NCBI RefSeq assembly: GCF_900497805.2
Contig: NW_020954550.1
Location: 32,093,184 to 32,157,183 of the forward strand
Direction: 5' to 3'
Source: Vombatus ursinus
Taxonomy: Eukaryota; Chordata; Mammalia; Diprotodontia; Vombatidae
Length of the DNA: 64,000 nucleotides
The number at the start of each line of letters is the position of its first letter. Position 1 is the stretch's first letter. This document shows, one piece after another, positions 42,217 through 53,204 of the stretch. Under the pieces are notes generated by a model. That model made no database searches. It saw nothing but the letters and a program-made list of their open reading frames with translations, and was not told the origin of the DNA. The position numbers and the translations under genes are program-made.

Positions 42217-43060
42217 TTTTTTTTTGTTTCATCCTCAATCTTTTTATTTTTCTTTCTTTTAAAAAATATTTATTTATTTTTTTTTAGTTTTCAACATTCA
42301 CTTCCATAAGATTTTGAGTTCCAAAGTTTCTCCCCTCTCTCCCCTTTCCCTTCCCCAAGACAGCATGCAATCTGATATAGGCTATACATATACATTCATG
42401 TTAAACATATTTTCATATTAGTCATGTTATAAAGAAGAATTAGAACCAATGGGAGAAACCATGAGAAAGTAGAAACAAAGAAACAAAAAGAGACAGAGAG
42501 AGCAAATAGTATACTTTAATCTGCAGTCAGACTCCACAGTTCTTTCTCTGGATTTGAATAGCATTTTCTATCATGAATCTTTTGGAATTGTCCTGGATCC
42601 TTGCATTGCCAAGAAGAGCTAAGTCTGTATCAAAGTCAGTCATTGCACAATATTGCTGTTACTGTGTACAATGTTCTCCTGATTCTGCTCACTTCACTCA
42701 GCATCAGTCCATACAAGTCTTTCCAGGTTTTTCTGAAGTCTGCCTGCTCAACATTTCTTATAGTGCAATAGTATTCCGTTACATTCACACACCACACCTT
42801 GTTCAGCCATGCCCCAATTGGTGGATACCCCCTCAATTTCCAATTCTTGGCCACCCCAAAAAGAGCTGCTATAAATATTTTTGTACATGTGAGCCCTTTT
42901 CCCATTTTTATAATCTCTTTGGGATAGAGACCTAGACGTGGTATTGCTGGGTCAAAGGGTATGCAGAGTTTTATAGCCCTATGGGCATATGAAGCATGGT
43001 TTTCAATGCCCTCCACTATGCCTATTTTCTCAATGAAGTCATCAAGCATCAAAGTTGTTT
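42217..43060 (-). mobile_element. L1 3' end, 5'-truncated, in opposite orientation
   Basis: T-rich tail at 42217-42290, 3' UTR (ttttgagttccaaagtttct, gacagcatgcaatctgatat), then the end of ORF2 (atctttccaggtttttctga-type, caccttgttcagccatgccc, aaaaagagctgctataaata, ggtattgctgggtcaaaggg). Frame 42636-43052 minus reads ILC and ELRLP pieces of the ORF2 C terminus. A catcaaag match at 42204-42211 and 43045-43052 may be a target duplication, but the interrupted L1 does not clearly resume. Confidence 0.85.
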
Positions 43061-43742
43061 AGTTTTTTGTCCAGATTCCCTGATTTCTTCAGTGTAGGAA
43101 ACTCCCACTGCAAAAACTTTCCATCTAAGCATATTCTCATGAGGAACATGATCTGAAACTCATCTGTAACTTGTCTTCAGGGGTTTCCTGGATCACTGAG
43201 AAGTTAAATTACTTGACTAGAGTCATGCGAGCCAGAAAGTATCAATGGCAAGCCTTGAGCACAGATCCAATTTGAAGGATTTTATCAAGTTCTTCATATA
43301 ACTTCTCCATTTCTTCATCTTCTGCCACATGCATCGATATAAAACCTTCATTTTTATAGACATAAATCATTATATATTTGCTTATTATATATAAATTAAT
43401 CATATTATTTATGGTTATCATTAACACTACGAATAAGATGACCAAATATATCATTCAGTTGTGTTTTTGTTGCCTTTGGGTGAAAAATGAAATCAATTCA
43501 CTAATTCCTTTATTGTCCACTCAGAAGATAATCTATGGCCCATCTTGACATTTAGATGCAAATTCTTTATAGCAAAAATGTCAGCAAGGATGTAACTCGG
43601 TTCTGCTAATACACATCAACTCATTCTCAAGGCAAAAATTACACATTAAGAATACCAACAATTAACTTAATGTTTGTTGATGGTCTAAGAACCATGATCT
43701 TTAGCACCTTCTACCCTGTGACATTCCACAATTGCTATATTT
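43061..43742 (-). other. Possible RTE-type endonuclease fragment
   Basis: Minus-strand frame 43242-43454 ends with HVAEDEEMEKLYEELDKIL. That resembles the segment after the conserved Tyr-Ala-Pro-Thr of RTE apurinic endonucleases (acidic residues, then EKFYEDL). A weakly similar piece lies at 59150-59400. Not certain; no 3' terminus or flanking duplication seen. Confidence 0.35.
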
Positions 43743-43878
43743 GTATATTCTGCGTGTGTGTGTATATACACACACATGTATACATATATACACATATATG
43801 CATATGTGTATGTGTGTGTGCATGTGTATATATAATATATGCATGTGTATGCACGTGTGTATGTATGAATATATATTT
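43743..43878. repeat. (TG)n/(CA)n/(TA)n tract
   Basis: Alternating purine-pyrimidine tract of about 135 bp with tgtgtg, cacaca and tatata phases. Cys/Tyr/His-rich frames over it are artefacts. Confidence 0.9.
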
Positions 43879-44127
43879 TTTAAAATTCTTTATTTACTAT
43901 TTCATGGTTTGTCGTGTCCAAAAAAAAGTTAACCTTTTTCACAAAAAACTTCTTGGTATTTAGTTACAACTATATCAGATAAAAATATCCATTCCTGCAG
44001 ACTCTTTTTGCCTACCAGAGCTTGTAGTCCACTTATCCATAGCCTTCGTTGTTCCTGGGTCACCTCCACAATTGTATGTGTCACCAGAATAAGACTTTAA
44101 TGGAGTTTATGGATGCTTGATAAGACT

Positions 44128-44255
44128 CTGAGAGGCAGTATATTATAGTAGAGAGCCAATGGCAGATCCAGGAAGAACTCAATGTCAAGCCCTGCTTCTG
44201 ATCCATACTGGCTATGTGACCTTGAATAAGTCATTTAAAAGCTCTTAATCTAAGA
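44128..44255 (+). mobile_element. MIR SINE
   Basis: Sense MIR: gcagtatattatagtagaga, ctcaatgtcaagccctgctt, actggctatgtgaccttgaa, taagtcatttaaaagctctt. Confidence 0.7.
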
Positions 44256-45574
44256 CTAGACTTGGCAGACAGGGTGCTGGCCTGCATGGTAGGATGAGTT
44301 TTCTCATCTAAGTGTTCCCTATATCCACAAAATCACAAATATAATCATTATCCCAATTATATCCTTTAGGCTTAGCTCTGGTTGGGGGTGGGGGAGGGAG
44401 TTGAAAATATGGAGGAAGGGAGAGGGGAATAAAAATTCATCTCTTTGCACTATAGTCACACCATCTGCCACTTACACGGATCAAGTGTTTGTCTGGCTCT
44501 AGATTGAACGTTGCCACATGGCTTCTCCAGTATTTGTGCTTTTTTTTTTTTAGAACTGTCAGTTCCTAAATATGCCCCTACTTTATTCTATGGCTCAGCC
44601 TCTACATTTTGGGTGCATCACACACAGACATTATGTGTTCCTATTGTTGCTAACCTAAACCATCTATTTTCTATTGAAAGTCATGCTTCTTGTTCTCACT
44701 GGTCTTTTTCTTTAGCGTAAAGAGAAGGCTTAATGAATTTTTTCTTGTAAACTAATTCTAATAATAAATGCATACAGTGGGACCAGGAAGAAATTATGAG
44801 ACATTACCACTTAGGAAGAAGATTACTAAAACACTGTGTTCTCAAAAGTGTTTGACTGTGAGCTGAACAACTAATATACTTACTATTGCTGTCCCTTGGG
44901 ACTAAACACTTTTCTATGCTTCTTCCAAATACTGTTTACCACTCCTCTAAAAGGTATTTTTTATTGCCCTCCTTAAAATAATTCACTTTCATAAGCATTG
45001 TGCTTTTGTCTAAGTATGGTGAAACACCTGTATGAAAAGTTTAATATTAATCACCCAGATAGTACACCTGTACTGATTCTAAATATCCAGATGTTTATAT
45101 TTATGCTTGGCATTGTAATGTGGGCCAAACATCTGGACAGTGGACTTAATTTTTCACTTTTCATCGAAATGTTTGGGTCTTTTGTAGACATAACCATAAA
45201 GATTATTTTTTGAGACATAAGGACCAGGTGCCCTCACAGAAACCACATCCCAAACATAACTTGTTTTTTCCCTAATATCATCTTGCTTCCAAGTAGGATG
45301 GGAAAGAGCCATGAGCATCTCTGTGGAAATGGAAGAACTTTTCATGGGAATTCAATGGTGAATAAAGAATGATGCAACTTATATTTAGTAAAGTATTAGC
45401 TCTTTTTCAAACAACTGAGGTCCAGTCCAGGCAAACAATTTTTTTTTTCCTTCTGACTCAAGCACTTTTTTCCTCCTTTATTTTTAAGAAAAGTAATATC
45501 TCAAGGTTAACAATTATCACACTTCTAATGAATATCTTACATGAATACTCAAAAGGGTTGCCTTTGAAAGTGTC
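44256..45574. other. Unassigned stretch
   Basis: About 1.3 kb without a nameable repeat. Short frames on both strands at 44511-45584 carry no motifs. A G-rich patch lies at 44381-44400. Possibly single-copy. Confidence 0.35.
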
Positions 45575-46690
45575 CCCTCTGTGACAAATACGATGAAATG
45601 GGAAAATAACAAATGTTGGAGGGGCTATGGGGAAACAGACACAACAAACTGTGGCCAGAGCTGTGAACTGGCATGGCCATTTCAGAAAGCAATTTGGAAT
45701 TATGCCCCAAAAGTCACTAAACTGTACATTTACTCTTTGACCCATTGATACTACTATTATACCCCTAAAAGATCAGAAAAATAGGAAACAGATCCTCATG
45801 TACAAAATATTTACAGCATCTCTTTTTGTAATATCGAAAAACTGCAAACTATGGGGGTGCCCCTTACTTGTGTAATGGCTGAACAAATTATGATATATGA
45901 ATGTAATGGAATACTATTGTCCCATAAGAAATGGCAAAGGGGGTAGGTACATGGAAACCTTTGAAGACTTATATGAACTGATGCAGACTGAAGTGAGTAG
46001 AACTAGAATGATTTATGAAATAATAACAATATTTTAAAAACAAACAACTTTGAAAGACTCAAGAACTCTGAGCAAGACTATGATCAACTATGTTTCTAGA
46101 GAATGACTTATGAAGAATGCCACCCACTTCCTGTGACCCATTTCCCCCAAAAAAGGAATAATTTTCACTAAAAGTCAACCAAGCTGTCCCTAGAACTTGA
46201 TTGGTTTCTGCATACTTGGAGCCAGGCCCCCTCCAACTTGCTGGATTTCTGAAGACCACTCAAGTTACCACGATGCCCTTTCCTACTGACTACATGGGTT
46301 TCCATAGCAAAATGAGGGGAGTGTTTCTAGAGAAGATCAGTACCACTGAATCCTCGTTGGATATACTTGCAGTGTCAGGAGGAAATAAACCTCCTTTTTT
46401 TTCATTGTTCAATGGTTTGCAGGTGTCTCATTTTGTCCCAACCCTGAATTTGAAGTAAAAGGGTGCCTGTGTCAGGCCCACCCATAATATCTCCTGACTG
46501 GGAAATGATGGACTATTATGCAGAATGAGCAGACTCACATTTTTGGACATGTCTAATATCAAATTTATTTTACTTGTTAAAAGGGTTCTCTTTTTCTTTT
46601 TTCCCCTAAATTAATTGAGGGGATGGAAGAGAAAATAAATATTTGTTGACTGAAAAATTAAAGAAAAAGAAAGAAAAAGAAGAAATGTCC
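45575..46690 (+). mobile_element. L1 3' end interrupted by an LTR-like insert
   Basis: ORF2 end: aaataacaaatgttggaggg, gaactggcatggccatttca, tgtgtaatggctgaacaaat, gaactgatgcagactgaagt. The 3' UTR reaches gaagaatgccacccacttcc, is cut at 46134, resumes at about 46490 (ctcctgactgggaaatgatg, tttttggacatgtctaatat) and ends A-rich at about 46690. Confidence 0.85.
46134..46490 (+). mobile_element. Probable fossil solo LTR in an L1 tail
   Basis: About 357 bp that splits an L1 3' UTR. It starts with tg and carries a polyadenylation signal aataaa at 46384-46389 about 100 bp before its right end. The 5-bp flanks tcctg (46129-46133 and 46492-46496) fit a retroviral-type target duplication. No viral genes accompany it. 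The 3' terminal dinucleotide is not the usual one, so class is uncertain. Younger than the L1 it sits in. Confidence 0.5.
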
Positions 46691-47119
46691 CTTTCAAATG
46701 TCAGTAACTCAAACTGTCATCAAATTAGCTTGCCTTTTTAAATTCAATGAACCAGAATACTGAGAGCACTTTTTGTTTTTAGCAAAATACAGAGAATCAG
46801 TACCTCTTTTCAGCTCTTTAAACTGTTTTGTTTTCATGTAGTACACCCAGCACCTCCTTTTCCTAATCCTCTTCTTTCTTCTTTCTTCTCCTACTCCCTC
46901 CCTCCCCTTCCTTTCCTCCCAGTACTCACATACGAGTAAACACACACACACACACACACACACACAACCTCGGGTCAAAGTTGCCCCAGATCAACTCTCA
47001 TCACTTCCAAGTCACTTGTTCAATATTTCCATTCTGTGCCACCATGCTTAAGATTCTGGCCCCTGATACCTTAGGCTGGAGGTGCTAACAGGGCTGTGCC
47101 TTTTAGAGGGCTTCACAGC
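46691..47119. other. Unassigned, with a (CA)n tract
   Basis: A pyrimidine-rich patch at 46855-46920 and a ca tract at 46937-46966. No element recognised. Confidence 0.45.
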
Positions 47120-47340
47120 TGATAAGTCATTTCTACTCACATATTTTCTCATTGAGTCATCAGAGTAATCCTGTAAGGTTGCCAGGGAAGGTGATAATGT
47201 GTCTACTTTACGGAAACAGAGGCCTAGAAAAATTGGATGGTTTATTCAGTCACACATCAAATAAACAAATAGCAGAGCTTGGATGCAAAGCCAGTTAGTT
47301 CTTGTGACTTTAAATCTAAGGCCACTTCCACTACGATACG
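47120..47340 (-). mobile_element. MIR SINE
   Basis: Antisense MIR: cagagtaatcctgtaaggtt, gtctactttacggaaacaga, ggcctagaaaaattggatgg, cacacatcaaataaacaaat, gcagagcttggatgcaaagc, ggccacttccactacgata. Confidence 0.65.
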
Positions 47341-47354
47341 CTGCTACTACAATG

Positions 47355-47520
47355 AGGGTAAGGAGGAACAAGCATTTATATAGACTACATGCCAGGCACT
47401 GTGCTAAGTGCTTTTCACAAATATTATCTCATTTGATCTTCACAACAACTCTGCCAGGTAAGTAGTGTTATTATTCCTATTTTACACTTGAAGAAACTGA
47501 GACTGAGAGAGGTTGTTATT
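47355..47520 (-). mobile_element. MIR SINE 3' half joined to an L2-like phrase
   Basis: acaagcatttatatagacta, catgccaggcactgtgctaa, gtgcttttcacaaatattat, ctcatttgatcttcacaaca, ttttacacttgaagaaactg. Antisense, standing beside another MIR. Confidence 0.7.
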
Positions 47521-47589
47521 ACTATTATTATTAATAATGAAACTATTAATTGATTAATACTTATAATACTATTAATACTAATAATATGT

Positions 47590-47951
47590 GTTGCTATTGT
47601 TCAGTCATTTCAGTCGTGTTCAAAGCCCAGCTTTACCTAGTTCACAATACATACACATAGAAGTGGACCACAGTAGATTCACAGATCTAAAGCAGAAAGG
47701 GACCTCAAAGGCCATGAATGAATGAGTTTTCTTGTTGTTCAGTCATTTCAGTCATTTCCAACTCTTTGTGACCCCATTTGGAGTTTTCTTGGCCAAGAAA
47801 CTGTAGTGGTTGGCCATTTCTTTCTCCAGCAAACAGAGTTAAGTGACTTGCCCAGAGTCACACAGCTAGTAAGTATCTGAGGCCAAATTTGAACTCAGAT
47901 CTTCCTCACTCCAGGTCCAGCACTCTATCCTCTGTGCCACCTAGCTGCTCC
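47590..47951 (-). mobile_element. Mar1-type CORE-SINE, with a second partial head
   Basis: Main copy 47731-47951: gttcagtcatttcagtcatt, tccaactctttgtgacccca, gttttcttggccaagaaact, ttaagtgacttgcccagagt, cacacagctagtaagtatct, actccaggtccagcactcta, tgccacctagctgctcc. A fragment of the same 3' end lies at 47590-47635 (gctattgttcagtcatttca). Two Mar1 3' ends, one truncated. Confidence 0.85.
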
Positions 47952-47974
47952 ACGAATAATATTAGTAATTAAGA

Positions 47975-48068
47975 ACAAGCTAGCATTATTTATATAGCAC
48001 TTTAACATTTGCAAGGAGGTTTACAAATATTATCTCATTTGATCCTCACAACAAACCTGAAGCTCTTG
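47975..48068 (-). mobile_element. MIR SINE 3' portion
   Basis: ctagcattatttatatagca, ctttaacatttgcaaggagg, tttacaaatattatctcatt, tgatcctcacaac. Confidence 0.7.
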
Positions 48069-48249
48069 ATTTGATATGAGGGTACAAACTGGCAGTGTGA
48101 GTGTGTAGCCATGTAGCAAATTAGCCTTATGAAGGCAAGTATAAGGTAATACAACAGAGAACCAATATCTAAACTATACTTAAGCATGATAGGCTCCAAG
48201 ATAACAGTAATGACCTACGAAAGAGATCTCAGAGTCATTGTAATTGTTC

Positions 48250-48602
48250 CCTGCAAACAGCTAAATGGTAAGTGAATATAATGGAATATTATATCATGAG
48301 AAATGATGAGTGACCCTGTCAGAGAAATCTGGGAAGATTTGTATTACTTGATGCTTAGTAAAGTCAGAAGAACCAGAACAATTTATACAATAATCTCAAA
48401 ATTAGAACAATTACTTTGAAAGACTTGAGAATTCTGGTCAGTATAATGACTAACTGCAATTCTAGAAGACCAGTGATGAAGCAGGCCCCACACCTCCTGA
48501 CTAAGAAATGATGGGCTTAAAGTGCATATAATAACGTACATATTTTCAGACATGGCCAATGTGTAGACTTGTTCGGCAAATCTCTGGATATTTGTGGAAA
48601 GT
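48250..48602 (+). mobile_element. L1 variant 3' end
   Basis: gaatataatggaatattata, gaagatttgtattacttgat, gaaccagaacaatttataca, accagtgatgaagcaggccc, cacacctcctgactaagaaa, tcagacatggccaatgtgta. Its A-rich tail is absent, and a pyrimidine microsatellite starts where it should be. Confidence 0.75.
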
Positions 48603-48611
48603 GTTTTCTTT

Positions 48612-48665
<54 letters not shown>

Positions 48666-48705
48666 TTTCTTTCTTTCTTCCTTTTCTTTCTTTCTTTTTT
48701 TTTGG
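48603..48705. repeat. (TTTC)n homopyrimidine tract
   Basis: About 100 bp of tttc units with a few ttcc steps, ending in nine T. Lys/Glu/Arg-rich frames on the minus strand (48383-48770) are artefacts. Confidence 0.95.
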
Positions 48706-48769
48706 CAGTTTCGCAGGTGACAGGGAGGACTTGGAAGACAGAGGGGGATTGACTTCCTAACATCTCTCA

Positions 48770-49500
48770 AATAGGCCCCATTGTCTACTTTGACACTGAC
48801 ACCGCTCTGGTGCAGGCCCTTATCCCTTCACATCTGGCTTATTGTAATAGCCTTCTGATTGGTCTCCTCACTTTGGTTGTCCCCATACTCCAATCCTTCC
48901 TCCACTTAGCTGTCAAATTGATCCTCTTAAAACTTAGGGCTTGCCATGTTGTTCCTCTACTCAATAAATTTCAATTGTTCATTGTTACCTCTAACATCAA
49001 ATACAAAGTCCTCTGCTGGCTTTTAAAGCACTTCATAGACTAGCTCCTTCCTACTTTTCCAGTCTTCTTACAGCTTATTCCCCTCTATGTAATCTTTTAT
49101 CCAGTGGCACTGACTCTTTTGCTGTACTTTATACAAAACACTCCATCTCATGACTCAGTCCACATATTTTCACTGATTGTCCCCCATATGCCTAAGTTGT
49201 CTCCCTTCTCATATCCATCTCCTAGTTTCTCTGTCTTCCTTCAGATCCCAGCTAAAATTTCACCTTCTATAAGATGCCTTTTCTGATCCTTATTGATGCT
49301 AGTGCCTTTCCTTGAAGACTATCTCCAATTTATTCAGCATATATCTTGTTTATACATAGCTGTCTGCATATTGTCTCCTCCATTAGACTGTGAGCTCCCT
49401 GAAAGCAAGGACTGTCTTTTGCTTTTCTTTGTATTCCCCAAGCTTTACATGGTACCTGGAACATAGTAGGTACTTAATAAATGCTTATTGACTCAATTTA
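48770..49500 (+). mobile_element. L2 LINE, end of ORF2 and complete 3' UTR
   Basis: The best L2 3' end here: catctggcttattgtaatag, ccttctgattggtctcctca, catcaaatacaaagtcctct, gctggcttttaaagcacttc, cagatcccagctaaaatttc, gaagatgcc-type step, cttttctgatccttattgat, gactgtgagctccctgaaag, tgtattccccaagctttaca, atagtaggtacttaataaat, gcttattgac. Frames 48810-49043 (IPSHLAYCNSLLIGLL) keep the ORF2 C-terminal motif. Confidence 0.9.
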
Positions 49501-50519
49501 CCTAAAAGAAAAAAAAAGATTATTTCCTTAATTGTTCTGTGGCCCCAAAGAGTATCAAATGTTGGACATCAATAGGACAGGTCTTGAAAACAGAAAAGAA
49601 AGGATTACACCCTCATCCCAAACCATGTCATATATAGGAGAATACACACACACATACATACACACACACAATACCATCTACCTCTTGGTTCACCTTAAAA
49701 GAAAGACATCGCGAAACTGGAGAAAGTCCAGAGAAGCCACTTAAGATTCTAAAGGGAATATTTTCTGACACTTTTAAAAAATGAGGACTCCAGGTTCTAA
49801 AAAGACATGGGATTTGATCAATATTTGCAAAATTATGGGAGGTATGGAGAGAATGGGGTGAATATAGAGCTGATAAAGTCTTGAAACAGCAGAACAGTCA
49901 TCCTCTCCCCCTATGAAACTTGAAGACATTTCGGATATATAAAAAGAAATACTTCTTTGGATAGCAAAATGTGATGTACTTACAACTTTATGTGATGTAG
50001 ACTGGAAATATGTGTCAGATCTAGAAATATATATATATATTATATATTCATGTGTTATAGATACATTATGGGTTATTAAAGGAATTATAAACCCCATTAT
50101 TATATATTTCCTATTAAAGGAAGACTGAGATTTTTAGAGCGCAACCAAAACATTGAATTATCATCTTGGAAGACACTCATGCCCTTTTATAAAATAACCA
50201 TTATTATCAGGGACATAAATCTAAGGGAATCTAACCCAAAACGCTAATTTTTTTGGTGTCCTTAATATAACAATTACTGCAACATCACCATGTTTTTTTC
50301 TTGTTCCCTGTCTCCTTTCAAAGATAGGATGGGCAATTAGACCTGCAGATCTCTGAGCTGTGATAGAACTTCCCCAAGAAAAGTAGAATAGCACTTAAGT
50401 CATGAAGGCGCCATGAGGAATTGGAAAGTTCAATGAATAACAGACTTCTTCACTTTTACCTCGGAGTTACTACAAAGTAAGCTCAAGACTTGGAGTGATT
50501 TCTGCCACACCTGACAGAA
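49501..50519. other. Unassigned stretch with short simple repeats
   Basis: A ca/ta tract at 49645-49672 and a ta palindrome at 50028-50048. The minus frame 49774-50097 has no motif. No repeat consensus recognised. Confidence 0.4.
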
Positions 50520-50700
50520 AAGTCATAGGACATAGTGGGAAGAGGATCAGGCTGGAGTAAGAAGACCTGAGTCCTTGTCCAAGCTCTGTTATTAGCTCAC
50601 TGTGTAACTAAGGGCATGTTTTGGCCCCTCCAAGGACCTGTTTCTTCCTGCTTACAATGAGGAGATCAGACTAGATGATTTCTATAAGGTAAGCCCTGCC
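50520..50700 (+). mobile_element. MIR SINE
   Basis: aagaggatcaggctggagta, agaagacctgagtccttgtc, gctcactgtgtaactaaggg, cctccaaggacctgtttctt, caatgaggagatcagactag, atgatttctataag. Confidence 0.75.
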
Positions 50701-52135
50701 AATGCTAACTGTTATTATTTCAGACCTGATCACTTGTCTGTACCTCCAAAATTCTGAATTCTCATTTTTTCTATTTTGTATAGTATTTCTGGGTTTAGTG
50801 TAGGGCAAAATTCAGGAAGGATGAAACCCTTCAAGCAGAAAATATTAAAAGGTGCGAAGACGGATAGGGGATCAAAAGATGCTTTATAATTGTCCAAAGC
50901 AGGCAGGTTCAGGGTTGGTGCAATCAAGGTAGCACCTTTTCCTACAAATTGAAGCTATATTGGTCATAATGATGTCTGCCTTGTATCGAGCAAGGCAGAG
51001 TGGATGGTATATTAATCATTCTCATTTTGGTTTAAAAGCCTTTCTACAGTAGCACTTGGACTATAAATCACTAACAAAAAAAAGCCTAATCTTAATTGCC
51101 TTTCCTTTAGTTCACATTCATGTGGATTTTATTTTTCTCTCCCCAAATCACATTCTGATGAGATGACAGGGAAGCCATAAATAAAGGACTTTGCACTACT
51201 TGTTTTCTTTTTCCTAGTTAAGTAGCATTTATTTGTATGAAAGTCGATTGAGGCATTAAAGTTAAATAGCTTTAAATCCAAGGAAAATTTTGTTCTTTGT
51301 TTTCTTTAAAAAAGAGGTAAGCTCAGCTGCATTTCCATAGTAAGTCACTACTGTTTGCACTAATGGAATTATTTTGTTATCCTGACCAAAAAAAAATGTT
51401 GTTTTATTTACTTGGAGGCAGAGAGCAGGAAAATACTTAAGAGATCACCTTTGCCCCGTATTGTGAACATTTCCCTTTAAGGAGTCAGGACATCTAAGTA
51501 GGCATCATAATTTGGTATCAAGCTGAGGCATGAGAAGACAAGCAAAATTCAGAAAGTGACCACAAAAATCCAGAAAGAAGCCTTTTTCTGAGAAAGTGAT
51601 CCAGGTTCTGCTGCTACAGCATCTGTGCCCCAACATGTTGATGTGAGCATGGGGGGAGGTTTGTTACAACACTTTGTTCCCCGGACATAAGCTCATGAAA
51701 GTTCAAATCTGTTCAGGAAGGGACAAAAGTGGATAGCTTGGGATTCTTGACCCACTGTTCCTTCTACCACACATATTGCTTTAAAGCAACAACAACAACA
51801 ACTTAAACTGGACCTATAGGAAAGAAACTTAATACAAGGCAAAAGCTGGAGTTGTCAGCAAAAGGTCTCAAGCAAAATCCACTGGAAAGAATTCAAGTAT
51901 TTGTTGTTTTGCTCTTTTCCTGTTACTTTCCCAAAAAAAGCATTTTTATGATCACTTCTTGTCCTCCAACTTAGAAAGCATACTTAGACCTGGCTGTCAA
52001 TCAATATGGCCAATAAAGTTGGTAGGTAGGTCGGGAATGGGGAGAATAGTGATCAAAAGATCAAATATGACTAGAATTTAATAGGTTCTTCAAGATCATG
52101 CCTAACTCTAAAGAAGTTATCAAGGCCCTGGCAAA
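50701..52135. other. Largely non-repetitive stretch, possible conserved non-coding DNA
   Basis: The longest stretch in the window with no recognisable mobile element. Around 51050-51400 the sequence is of mixed composition with cctttagttcacattcatgt, agcatttatttgtatgaaag and ctgtttgcactaatggaatt, a texture often seen in conserved non-coding DNA. A short aac run lies at 51788-51802. No gene structure found. Confidence 0.3.
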
Positions 52136-52372
52136 CTAACCTAGGTTTGGGGTAACTTTGCTTCTTTCTGGATCCTTTTCTTTTTTTTCCCCACAAATGC
52201 CCAAAATAGCTGTTAGTGCTTCAGTAACAATGACAAGAATGTTGAAATGCTCTGTTTGTGGGGCGGTCTTCTTCTTGGGCATCATGTAATCCTTAAGCAG
52301 CCCAGGAGAAGCTAAGATTACAAATAGGACACCCCGGCCCAACATTTCCCAACCATAGTCCCTCCCAAACAT
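52136..52372 (-). CDS. Small unrecognised ORF in a GC-richer patch
   Basis: 78 codons from an ATG at 52372 to a TAG. The product starts MFGRDYGWEMLGRG, has a hydrophobic run (VLFVILASPGLL) near residues 15-27, then a basic PKKK patch, a second hydrophobic run (FNILVIVTEALTAILGI) near residues 42-59 and a charged end. The strand upstream of the ATG (52380-52560) is unusually GC-rich for the window, like a 5' UTR. No family recognised, no intron or polyA signal found. It may be a processed pseudogene of a small membrane protein, or chance. Confidence 0.2.
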   Translation of the reverse strand: MFGRDYGWEMLGRGVLFVILASPGLLKDYMMPKKKTAPQTEHFNILVIVTEALTAILGICGEKKEKDPERSKVTPNLG

Positions 52373-52847
52373 GTTTTCTGGTCCATAAAACTTTTACTAC
52401 CAAGGGTCTTGCCTTCTTAGAAACTATAAACTGATTCCCTCTGCTCCCCACTTCTGGCTCCTTCTCCTGTCCCGGGATCCCTTCTTCTCGGCAGCTCCAG
52501 CCCCTCCTCCCTGAGGTCAGAAAGTCACTGCCTCAAGGGTGCAGAGTGCAGTGTGGTCCTCTGTAGAAAACTTGGATATTTTAACAATCCACAGATAGGC
52601 TGTCAAACACTCATATTAGTCAGCTTTGGTGGGGAAAGAAAGGAAGGGAGTAAAAGAGGTTGACTTTTTAAACTACATATCAATCATCTACATATTTGTT
52701 TTAGATATTTGCTTTCCAAGAGCACAAATGGTTTCTAGATTGAACATTTCCTGCCGGCTAATGGCCAGTGGCATATTCTTTCCACTCTCCTCCTTACTTG
52801 TCATGAGGCTCTGTTCTCACTTCAGGCTCAGAATGGCATGAGATGGG
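52373..52847. other. GC-richer patch and unassigned flank
   Basis: About 52440-52560 has ccggg, cggc and several CpG steps in an otherwise CpG-poor window. No promoter motif was identified. A short plus frame at 52626-52841 has no motif. Confidence 0.35.
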
Positions 52848-53072
52848 ATGAAACTGAACATGCAATTTCATTGGTACAAGGAACCCCTGATAAGAAAATT
52901 CCCTCTTACCAAAGCAGATTTGCCCCTTCTCTGAAATTTCAGTCTTAAAGAGTTGCTTGGGTCCAGAGAAGTTAATTTGCCCAAAGTCATATAGCCAGTA
53001 GGTATCAGAAATAGAACTTAAACTTAAGTCCTCCTTACTCCAGAGCTAATGCTCTATAACCTTATTGTTCTT
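52848..53072 (-). mobile_element. CORE-SINE (family shared with 54780)
   Basis: tgcaatttcattggtacaag, gaacccctgataagaaaatt, agtcttaaagagttgcttgg, gttaatttgcccaaagtcat, atagccagtaggtatcagaa, taagtcctccttactccaga. Antisense of a CORE-SINE whose 3' portion differs from Mar1. The same order of phrases occurs at 54780-54975. Confidence 0.7.
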
Positions 53073-53204
53073 GAGCCTCTACCCACTTTCCTAAAGGAAA
53101 AAATGTAGGAAGGGTTTTAAATTAAAGGAAATATTCTTTCTTAATATTTTCAGTTGAACTAAAGAAGGAGATTTTTTTTATTTGTTTCCACTGTGTCCGG
53201 TTAT

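Noticed and set aside
48383-48770. 126-codon minus frame rich in Lys/Glu/Arg
   Set aside because: Spans the TTTC tract and an L1 3' UTR; no coding signature.
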